From Minisyncoccota bacterium (GTDB lineage: Bacteria > Patescibacteriota > Minisyncoccia > UBA6257 > JAAZHW01), in NCBI GenBank assembly GCA_028696375.1, contig JAQVHD010000009.1, positions 1 through 20,855 of the forward strand: a stretch of DNA of 20,855 nucleotides, given 5' to 3'. This document shows, piece after piece, positions 14,857 through 19,839 of this stretch. Position 1 is the first letter of the stretch, and the number at the start of each line of letters is the position of its first letter. The notes under the pieces were generated by a model. It saw only the letters and a program-made list of their open reading frames with translations, searched no databases and was not told where the DNA came from. Made by a program: the position numbers and the translations under genes.

Positions 14857-15852
14857 TTACCGAACGGCTGGCTCAAGAAGCCGAAAGGTAATCTGCGAAT
14901 TAGTCGCATCAAGCTCCGCCTCCACCCCCAAAGGAATGGTCATTGGATAATAAATATCACCAAAATCTACATTAGTAATGATAGGAATTTTATAAGGTTT
15001 AAACAATTCCTTAATGATTGTATTTAAAGTAAAGAATTTGGGCCGCGTGAATTTTTGCTGGATTTCTTTATCAGCTGATCCCACAGAAACATTAATCATT
15101 TTCCCAAAAATAATTCCCTGCGCCCCTCCTTCGGCAAAAATTCCCGCATTAATCAAACGCGTTAAAGCGCTTTCCACGTCTTCCGAAAAATCATCGTGCT
15201 CTTCAAAAAATAAAATGCTATGAGAAATATCAGGGAAATAACGTGTTCCTAAAAGATTAGCAAAACTAATCAAATTACCTCCTAGTAATTTACCGCGAAC
15301 ATGGCCCGGTTTTAAAACTTGCCATTTACTGCGCCGTAAAAAAGTAGTCCCGCCTTCAGAACAAATATTCTGAAAAGATTTAATCGTATAACTATTGGCC
15401 TTCATAAAAAAGTACTCGATATTAAAGCCATGAAAAGTAACAAGGCGGCTCCGTCTATAAATTGCATTAAGCAATGTCGTTCCATCTGAAAACCCAATTA
15501 ATACTTTTGGGTTTTGCCGAATTAATTTGTAATCCAATAGTGGCAACACTTGATTAGCTAAAAATCCGCCCACGCTCATAAAAACTCCCTTGATATCCTT
15601 TCGAGCAAAAGCCTCGTTTAAATCCGCTGCTCTTTCTGCTGGGGTGCCGGCTTTATACATGCCGTAAACCGTATTCACGTTTTTTGAAGTTTCAACGCGA
15701 AAACCAAGACTTTCTAAAGTCTTTAATCCTCGTTTAAAGTATTTGGGAGAAGTAATTGGCTGAGAAGGCGAAACAACAATAACCCTATCGCCTTTTTTCA
15801 GTCGGCGCGGCTTTATTAAAGGTTGATTTTTTGGATTAATGGCAGGACTCAT
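14857..15852 (-). CDS. S66-family LD-carboxypeptidase/MccF homologue with catalytic His replaced
   Basis: 331 aa, normal length. S66 enzymes are Ser-Glu-His carboxypeptidases that trim murein tetrapeptides (LdcA) or hydrolyse microcin C-type nucleotide peptides (MccF). Fold features: RRLKKGDRVIVVSPS (16-30), VGGFLANQVLPLLDY (94-108), the nucleophile Ser122 in GFSDGT (120-125), HGFN (141-144), GGNL (191-194), and the Glu position LFFEEHDD (214-221, Glu217 or 218). The third residue normally sits in DFGH followed by a short loop and P-L-G; here the stretch is VDFGDIYYPMTIPLG (295-309), with Asp299 where His is expected. The protein is otherwise well conserved, so it may be inactive, use another residue, or have a changed task. 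It has its own promoter and a hairpin in the leader. Confidence 0.88.
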   Translation of the reverse strand: MSPAINPKNQPLIKPRRLKKGDRVIVVSPSQPITSPKYFKRGLKTLESLGFRVETSKNVNTVYGMYKAGTPAERAADLNEAFARKDIKGVFMSVGGFLANQVLPLLDYKLIRQNPKVLIGFSDGTTLLNAIYRRSRLVTFHGFNIEYFFMKANSYTIKSFQNICSEGGTTFLRRSKWQVLKPGHVRGKLLGGNLISFANLLGTRYFPDISHSILFFEEHDDFSEDVESALTRLINAGIFAEGGAQGIIFGKMINVSVGSADKEIQQKFTRPKFFTLNTIIKELFKPYKIPIITNVDFGDIYYPMTIPLGVEAELDATNSQITFRLLEPAVR

Positions 15853-15872
15853 ATGAAAAGAAAATAATAAAA

Positions 15873-15893
15873 AAGGCTGCTTTCAGCTCTTTT
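15873..15893 (-). promoter_or_regulatory. Terminator-like hairpin inside the ldcA leader
   Basis: GCTG/CAGC core closed by A5/T6 runs with one mismatch and one wobble, 4-nt loop, then TTTTTTATTATTTT. It lies between the predicted transcription start (about 15898) and the ATG at 15852, so it would act as an attenuator or as a back-up terminator for the upstream tRNA transcript. Confidence 0.5.
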
Positions 15894-15904
15894 TATTTTC
15901 CTAA

Positions 15905-15932
15905 ATTATACTCAAAAATTTATTTTATGCAA
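15905..15932 (-). promoter_or_regulatory. Promoter of the S66 peptidase gene
   Basis: On the minus strand TTGCAT (15932-15927), 16-bp spacer, TATAAT (15910-15905). The -35 is identical to that of ftsH. Confidence 0.65.
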
Positions 15933-15961
15933 GAATCTTGATCTGCTTGAGAATGAAAATC

Positions 15962-15990
15962 AAAAAAAAGACGCTTAAGATCGTCTTTTT
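15962..15990 (-). terminator. Rho-independent terminator of the tRNA/ncRNA transcript
   Basis: Stem AAAAAGACG/CGTCTTTTT (15982-15990 with 15965-15973), loop of 8 nt, then an unbroken T run on the minus strand (15969-15962 region). It ends whatever is transcribed leftward through 16325-16006, which supports that this whole tRNA-like stretch is one RNA. Confidence 0.8.
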
Positions 15991-16000
15991 AAATATTTCT

Positions 16001-16046
16001 GACAGGTGCCGACGGAGTTAAACCATCGACGCTCAGTTTATATTTG
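16001..16046 (-). pseudogene. tRNA 3'-half-like fragment (decayed copy)
   Basis: Reading the minus strand from 16046: a 10-nt segment identical to that starting the 3' half of the interrupted tRNA (CAAATATAAA, exactly 70 nt downstream of the first copy), CTGAG in anticodon-stem position, then a T-arm-like GATGG-TTTAACT-CCGTC whose loop departs from TTCRA. No partner 5' half with matching acceptor was found. It may be a decayed duplicate, or simply a hairpin (GTCGATGG/CCGTCGGC). Confidence 0.4.
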
Positions 16047-16108
16047 CCTACATGGCTTTCTAAGTTTTCTGGTCGGCACGACAGGAATCGAACCTGCAAT
16101 CCTCGCTT

Positions 16109-16289
16109 TATATTTGGTAATTGTCTCTATTCATTTGAATCTGAAGTTACCAATAAACATCAACAATTTTAATTTTTATGAAGTGCTTAAGTGGGCGCAG
16201 ATGGATTCGAACCATCGACCCCCACTTTATAAGAGTGGTGCTCTGCCGCTGAGCTATGCGCCCACTAAAACACTTTTGTAAATTGCTGA
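16109..16289 (-). other. 181-nt structured insert carrying a whole tRNA
   Basis: Between the halves of the outer tRNA. Its ends pair: 16292-16280 with 16169-16157, 13 bp with two G-U pairs. Inside that, AAGTG/CACTT (16275-16271 with 16185-16181) leads to the inner tRNA, whose acceptor helix is lengthened by three pairs. On the 3' side is a separate hairpin TTGGTAA/TTACCAA (16153-16147 with 16120-16114) enclosing ATTC-AAAT-GAAT. About 109 nt remain outside the inner tRNA, too few for a normal group I intron, and I see no P7/guanosine-site sequence or ORF. Confidence 0.55.
16192..16263 (-). tRNA. tRNA-Ile (anticodon UAU), complete, nested
   Basis: A 72-nt cloverleaf: acceptor GGGCGCA/TGCGCCC (7 of 7), TA, D-arm GCTC-AGCGGCA-GAGC, anticodon stem CCACT/AGTGG around CTTATAA, variable GGGTC, T-arm GATGG-TTCGAAT-CCATC, discriminator A at 16192, no encoded CCA. 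The anticodon UAU reads AUA directly. Most bacteria instead use a CAU tRNA modified to lysidine by TilS, so this is an uncommon type. It lies entirely inside the insert of the outer tRNA. Confidence 0.93.
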
Positions 16290-16389
16290 TATAAGAGCGG
16301 TGCTCTACCACTGAGCTACGTGCCGGCCAGAAACCCTAATAAAAATTACTAAGACAAAATACTCTCCGACTCATCCAATCAAATTATAA

Positions 16390-18237
16390 TTATTTATTCT
16401 TCGCTGGCTTATCTGCTTCAGTACTTTCTTTCATTAATTTTTCAAATTCCTCTTTTTCTAAAACTTCTTTTTCTAAAAGAGTTTTAACCAGAACGTCCAT
16501 TTGATTTTTATGCTCTCTCAATAATTTTTCTGCTCTTTTTTGAGCGTCTTTAATTAAACGCGTTACTTCTTTATCAATTTTTTCTGCTGTCTCTTCAGAA
16601 TAATTCTTCTCAGTAGAAATTTCTCGACCTAAGAAAATCATTTCTTCGGTTTTACCAAAAGTAATGGGCCCCAATTTATCAGACATTCCAAATTGCGTGA
16701 CTAATTTTCTAGTTAATTCTGAAGCTTCTTTCAAATCATTGGCTGCTCCGGTAGAGATATCTCCCAGATAAATCTTTTCGGCAGTGTAGCCGCCCAAAAG
16801 AATGGCTAATTCTGCCAAAAATTGTTTTCTTGTTTGGAGACGTCGATCTTCCAGTGGCATCTTCAAAGTGTAGCCACCAGCCTGACCTCGGGCAATAATA
16901 GAAACTTTTTGAACCGGATCAGCGTCGGGTGAATAATAGGTCACTAGGGCATGGCCTGCTTCGTGGTAGGCAATAATATGCTTTTCTTTATCAGAGATAA
17001 TTCGGCTTTTTCGCTCTGGTCCAAGCATCACTTTTTCAATAGATTCCAAAAATTCGGATTGACCGATTTCTTTTTTATTGCGACGCGCCGCAAGAATAGC
17101 CGCTTCATTCACGAGATTGGCTAAATCTGCTCCAGAAAAACCGGGTGTTCGCTCGGCCACTCTACGCAACTCAACGTCTTTGGCCAACGCTTTATCGCGA
17201 CAATGAATTTTTAAAATTTCTTCTCGCTCTCTTAAATCCGGCAAGTCTAAAATAATTCGCCGATCAAATCTACCCGGTCGTAAAAGTGCTGGATCTAAAA
17301 CGTCTGGACGGTTAGTAGCCGCCATAACTATCACGTTAGTATCTCGATCAAAACCATCCATTTCTACTAAAATTTGATTGAGTGTCTGCTCGCGTTCATC
17401 ATGACCACCGCCCAGTCCCGCGCCTCGCTCTCGCCCAACCGCATCGATTTCATCAATGAATAAAATAGAAGGAGCTGCTCGTTTGGCTGTAGCAAAAGCA
17501 TCACGTACGCGGCTGGCGCCTACACCGACAAAAAGTTCTACAAATTCTGCGCCGGAAATATGAAAAAACGGGACTCCTGCTTCTCCAGCAACCGCCCGAG
17601 CCAAAAGAGTTTTACCTGAACCCGGAGGTCCCATTAATAAAACTCCGCGCGGTATTTTTGCACCAACATCTAAAAACTTCTTCGGATTCTTAAGAAACTC
17701 TACCACTTCCATTAATTCCTGCTTTACTTCTTCTAATCCCGCTACATCTTGAAAGGTCACCTTATCTTTAGGTGAAGAAATTTTTAAATTAACCTTACCA
17801 AAAGTAAAAGCTTGGCCAACGCTTTTCTGGGCTTGTTTGTTCATCCACATAAAGAAAATAAAAATCAGAGCCAACGGTAAAATCATCTGTAAGATTAAAG
17901 CTCCCCATAATAACCAGTCTGAGGGTGTTTTTATATCAATTTGCACCTTTGATAAATCCTCTTCTGTTACACCTAAATTTTTTAATGTTTCAATAATGCT
18001 CACACCCGTCTCTTTATTAGTAATTAAAATCTTATTATCTTGTGTCGTAGCCCTCACTTCTGGATCAGAAATCACCATGCTTTTTACTTCTCCATTTTTA
18101 ATTTTTAAAACCAACTCATTTAAAGAAACTTGCTGCTTTTGATTAACCTCTGTGCCAGTCCATAAATAAGAAAAAATAGTACTGAGAATCAAAAAAACTA
18201 AAATACCAATACCAATATTTTTTAATAAATTTTTCAT
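16390..18237 (-). CDS. ftsH: ATP-dependent zinc metalloprotease FtsH
   Basis: 615 aa. A membrane-anchored hexameric protease that extracts and degrades membrane and short-lived cytosolic proteins; it also degrades some SsrA-tagged proteins in other bacteria. Membrane span 1 (about 8-26), a small outer domain (30-105), span 2 (about 109-132). AAA module: Walker A GPPGSGKT (203-210), pore FVGVG (236-240), Walker B ILFIDEID (258-265), SRH AATNRPDVLDPALLRPGRFDR (306-326, arginine fingers at 320 and 323). Protease: HEAGH (425-429) and the third zinc ligand Asp501 in GAANDL. The acidic/basic coiled tail (from 545) is typical. ATG at 18237 follows a strong promoter by 26 nt; monocistronic. Confidence 0.98.
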   Translation of the reverse strand: MKNLLKNIGIGILVFLILSTIFSYLWTGTEVNQKQQVSLNELVLKIKNGEVKSMVISDPEVRATTQDNKILITNKETGVSIIETLKNLGVTEEDLSKVQIDIKTPSDWLLWGALILQMILPLALIFIFFMWMNKQAQKSVGQAFTFGKVNLKISSPKDKVTFQDVAGLEEVKQELMEVVEFLKNPKKFLDVGAKIPRGVLLMGPPGSGKTLLARAVAGEAGVPFFHISGAEFVELFVGVGASRVRDAFATAKRAAPSILFIDEIDAVGRERGAGLGGGHDEREQTLNQILVEMDGFDRDTNVIVMAATNRPDVLDPALLRPGRFDRRIILDLPDLREREEILKIHCRDKALAKDVELRRVAERTPGFSGADLANLVNEAAILAARRNKKEIGQSEFLESIEKVMLGPERKSRIISDKEKHIIAYHEAGHALVTYYSPDADPVQKVSIIARGQAGGYTLKMPLEDRRLQTRKQFLAELAILLGGYTAEKIYLGDISTGAANDLKEASELTRKLVTQFGMSDKLGPITFGKTEEMIFLGREISTEKNYSEETAEKIDKEVTRLIKDAQKRAEKLLREHKNQMDVLVKTLLEKEVLEKEEFEKLMKESTEADKPAKNK

Positions 18238-18263
18238 AGGCGTAGTAATTTTATATTTTGATT

Positions 18264-18292
18264 ATTTTAGCACAAGATTTTAAAAAATGCAA
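18264..18292 (-). promoter_or_regulatory. Promoter of ftsH
   Basis: Minus strand TTGCAT (18292-18287), 17-bp spacer, extended -10 TGC-TAAAAT (TAAAAT at 18269-18264). Start of transcription near 18257, leader about 20 nt. Confidence 0.75.
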
Positions 18293-18346
18293 AACATTTA
18301 GCGAAAATTGATTTTCTTGTCCTCCTGAGGGCGCAGTTCTCTTTTT

Positions 18347-18416
18347 GTCATCCTGAACGAAGTGAAGGATCTCTTGCCAGCTAGCCGAGGGATTCTTCGC
18401 TGGCGCTCAGAATGAC
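18347..18416. repeat. Long imperfect palindrome, copy 1 (GTCATCCTGA family)
   Basis: Left arm GTCATCCTGAACGAAGTGAA, right arm ending CTCAGAATGAC; the arms are imperfect inverted repeats around a GCCAGCTAGC centre. This belongs to a widespread type of intergenic palindrome (GTCATTCTGAGCGAAGCGAA-like) found in many bacterial phyla. A shorter similar piece (TCCTCCTGAGG near 18319) may be a remnant of another copy. Confidence 0.75.
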
Positions 18417-18426
18417 GATAAAAAAG

Positions 18427-18467
18427 TCAAAGCTCAAAGCTCAAAACTCAAAACCACAACTCAAAAC
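18427..18467. repeat. Heptamer tandem repeat (TCAAARC)
   Basis: TCAAAGC at 18427 and 18434, TCAAAAC at 18441, 18448 and, after 6 nt, 18461. It lies between the two palindromes. No coding role seen. Confidence 0.7.
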
Positions 18468-18484
18468 CTTAAAACTATCCGCTT

Positions 18485-18558
18485 GTCATCCTGAGGACAA
18501 AGTCCGAAGGGTCCCATGCCAGCTAGCCGAGGGATTCTTTGCTTACGCTCAGAATAAC
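18485..18558. repeat. Long imperfect palindrome, copy 2 (GTCATCCTGA family)
   Basis: Same arms as copy 1 with more divergence in the left arm (GTCATCCTGAGGACAAAGTC). The 22-nt central block 18518-18539 is identical to 18376-18397 in copy 1, which suggests recent duplication or conversion. The rest of the 18238-18611 gap holds the ftsH promoter, heptamers and the terminator below; no gene. Confidence 0.75.
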
Positions 18559-18575
18559 ACTTTGGCAGAAATAAA

Positions 18576-18606
18576 AAGCGGCTTTGTTCTTCGAACAAAG
18601 CCGCTT
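18576..18606 (-). terminator. Rho-independent terminator of the 55-aa/265-aa cassette
   Basis: A perfect 14-bp GC-containing stem (18576-18589 with 18593-18606), 3-nt loop, followed by TTTTTAT on the minus strand, 5 nt after the 265-aa gene stop. Confidence 0.93.
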
Positions 18607-18611
18607 AAATT

Positions 18612-19409
18612 TCAATTTTGAAAATCTTTCATAGAGAGCCCGCGGGCTCCCCGAACTTCTGAATCATCCAGCTGGTGGGGCCGTGGCCGGCGAGGCTTGT
18701 CCTCGCGCTCGCGCCGATCCTCCCGTTTTTTGGGAGAGCGACGGATTTTTTCTGGCTCGTCGTCAACATCTGGGATTTCTTGCGGTTCTTTAGAAGCTGA
18801 CCGAATCTCTTTCTTCGGTGCCTCCACCTTGGGTGAAGGCTGAAGCTTAGCTTTTCTCAACCCCTCTTTCCAAGAGGGATTTGAAAAATCCTTTTTCTGA
18901 TTCTGGATCAACGCGAGTGCCGGTTCTAGCAGATCTTGCGGAATGTGATTTTCTACCAGAAAATCACGAATTCCCTCCCTCGTTTCAATAAAACGAGGGA
19001 TTTCCAACTCGAATCGGGGAACCTCAACAAGACAAAACCTTGTCCCTTCGGCCCGAACGGCTAAATAGGTTGCTCTGAGCCGGCCTTTAACCAGCTCAAC
19101 TACTGTCGCATTCCGGAAGAACAACAACTTGTAATTGTCCTTCTCTACTGGTAAAAGAAGATGGCCATTCGCTACGCCAACAATCCCAACCCACTGGGGT
19201 ACCCTCAAGGACAATCTAAACCAATCAGGTCGCCTGCCCAGCTGCACGACTGGAATTATCTCATTCGTTGAAGTCAGAGCACATTGGGCTTTGATCTGCT
19301 GCCGCTGCTGATCAATTTGGATGCCGTCGACCAATCCCTTCGCGGATTTGCAGATCCATTCCCGCTGAATGTCGGCCGAAACCCTTTCCCAAATTGCCAA
19401 AATTCTCAT
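18612..19409 (-). CDS. Protein of unknown function with charged disordered C-terminus
   Basis: 265 aa, not recognised. The N-terminal half (1-160) looks folded and soluble, with beta-rich stretches such as VVQLGRRPDWFRLSLRVP and YLAVRAEGTRFCLVEVPRF and two short helices; no signal peptide or membrane span. From about 185 it becomes Lys/Arg/Glu/Pro-rich (KKREDRREREDKPRRPRP), which suggests disorder and possibly nucleic-acid or ribosome contact. A perfect AGGAGG lies upstream of ATG 19409, stronger than any site on the core genes, and it ends in TGA while nearly all neighbours end in TAA. Base composition is visibly richer in G+C than the flanks. It follows a 55-aa membrane peptide gene and a structured spacer; the pair looks like an acquired or separately evolving unit. 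Confidence 0.7.
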   Translation of the reverse strand: MRILAIWERVSADIQREWICKSAKGLVDGIQIDQQRQQIKAQCALTSTNEIIPVVQLGRRPDWFRLSLRVPQWVGIVGVANGHLLLPVEKDNYKLLFFRNATVVELVKGRLRATYLAVRAEGTRFCLVEVPRFELEIPRFIETREGIRDFLVENHIPQDLLEPALALIQNQKKDFSNPSWKEGLRKAKLQPSPKVEAPKKEIRSASKEPQEIPDVDDEPEKIRRSPKKREDRREREDKPRRPRPHQLDDSEVRGARGLSMKDFQN

Positions 19410-19433
19410 CTTAACCTCCTAAAATTTCTAATC

Positions 19434-19474
19434 CTGGTGTGGTCCGTCGGGTTGAAACCGACTGGATTCACCAG
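19434..19474 (-). promoter_or_regulatory. Structured spacer before the 265-aa gene
   Basis: Two nested stems: CTGGTG/CACCAG (19474-19469 with 19439-19434) and GTCGG/CCGAC (19462-19458 with 19450-19446). It lies between the 55-aa stop and the AGGAGG of the next gene, so it could influence decay or translation of the second gene. Confidence 0.5.
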
Positions 19475-19482
19475 AATTATTT

Positions 19483-19650
19483 CTATTTTTCTTGATCTCG
19501 GCCCTCTAAAACAAGACAATAGAGCATTCCTCCTAGGGCCAGAAATCCAATCACAGCCGTAAGCCACTCAACATTATTGCCCCACGGTCTTAAAATATAC
19601 AGCAAAAACAAAACTCCACTCCCAACCAAAACAATTAATTCTTTTTTCAT
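19483..19650 (-). CDS. Small two-span membrane peptide
   Basis: 55 aa: ATG at 19650, TAG stop at 19485-19483. The product starts MKKELIVLVGSGVLFLLYIL, has a short polar turn (RPWGNNVEW) and a second hydrophobic stretch (LTAVIGFLALGGMLYCLVL), then a charged end EGRDQEK. So two membrane helices joined by a hairpin. AAGGAGG is 7 nt before the ATG and a strong promoter lies upstream, which makes this a convincing gene despite its size. Function unknown; small two-helix peptides can be toxins, phage or envelope-stress components, or regulators of a membrane partner, with no motif here to choose. It precedes the 265-aa gene and is probably co-transcribed. Confidence 0.75.
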   Translation of the reverse strand: MKKELIVLVGSGVLFLLYILRPWGNNVEWLTAVIGFLALGGMLYCLVLEGRDQEK

Positions 19651-19680
19651 TTCAAAACCTCCTTTTAAATTTTCAAATTA

Positions 19681-19711
19681 GGATAAACTAATAAAATATT
19701 TTAGTTTACCC
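19681..19711 (-). promoter_or_regulatory. Leader hairpin/operator-like palindrome of the cassette
   Basis: An 11-bp stem GGGTAAACTAA/TTAGTTTATCC (one G-U) with a 9-nt loop, just downstream of the expected transcription start and upstream of the ribosome-binding site. As DNA it could also be an operator. The stretch 19751-19839 to the right holds no gene and only a small AAATC/GATTT hairpin at 19822-19834 after the histidine kinase stop. Confidence 0.5.
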
Positions 19712-19721
19712 CACTACTATT

Positions 19722-19750
19722 ATTATAGCAAATTTTAATAAAAAAGTCAA
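19722..19750 (-). promoter_or_regulatory. Strong promoter of the 55-aa/265-aa cassette
   Basis: Minus strand TTGACT (19750-19745), 17-bp spacer, extended -10 TGC-TATAAT (TATAAT at 19727-19722). The closest match to consensus in the window. Confidence 0.85.
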
Positions 19751-19839
19751 CAGCCTTTCACGCAAGGTGCACTGGATTTCGCCTTTTAATGCCTTGGCTT
19801 ATCTATTACACTGGAAGATTAAAATCTAAGATTTCTTTA

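Larger units (their letters stand above)
16070..16325 (-). tRNA. Interrupted tRNA, putative tRNA-Ile(UAU), with a 181-nt insert in the anticodon loop
   Basis: 5' half 16325-16290: CGGCACG, TA, D-arm GCTC-AGTGGTA-GAGC, A, CCGCT, CTTATA. 3' half 16108-16073: A, AGCGA, GGATT, T-arm GCAGG-TTCGATT-CCTGT, CGTGCCG, A; an encoded CCA follows (16072-16070). Acceptor halves pair 7 of 7, the anticodon stem 4 of 5 (C27 x A43). Joined, the halves make a 72-nt tRNA with loop CTTATAA, the same size and layout as the inner tRNA. TATA occurs at both junctions, so any joint between positions 33 and 38 gives the same anticodon UAU. The interior holds a complete tRNA-Ile. Whether it is spliced, or is a tRNA gene broken by insertion, is not decided by the sequence. 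Confidence 0.65.

Noticed and set aside
16006..16281. Plus-strand 91-codon frame over the tRNA region
   Set aside because: Its peptide (GTTGIEPA, MDSNHRPPLYKSGALPLSYAP-like) is the well-known false product of reading antisense through tRNA genes.
16109..16289. Group I intron in the outer tRNA
   Set aside because: Anticodon-loop position fits, but only about 109 nt lie outside the inner tRNA and I could not find P3-P8/P7 core sequences or a homing endonuclease.
18427..18467. CRISPR-like repeat array
   Set aside because: Units are 7 nt and directly adjacent without spacers; no cas genes are in view.
18612..18614. UGA recoding (code 25 as in some CPR lineages)
   Set aside because: TGA ends the 265-aa gene 5 nt before a perfect terminator, and no conserved gene in the window has internal TGA.
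18412..18621. Plus-strand 69-codon frame between ftsH and the cassette
   Set aside because: It runs through palindromes, heptamers and the terminator and has no start context or recognisable product.
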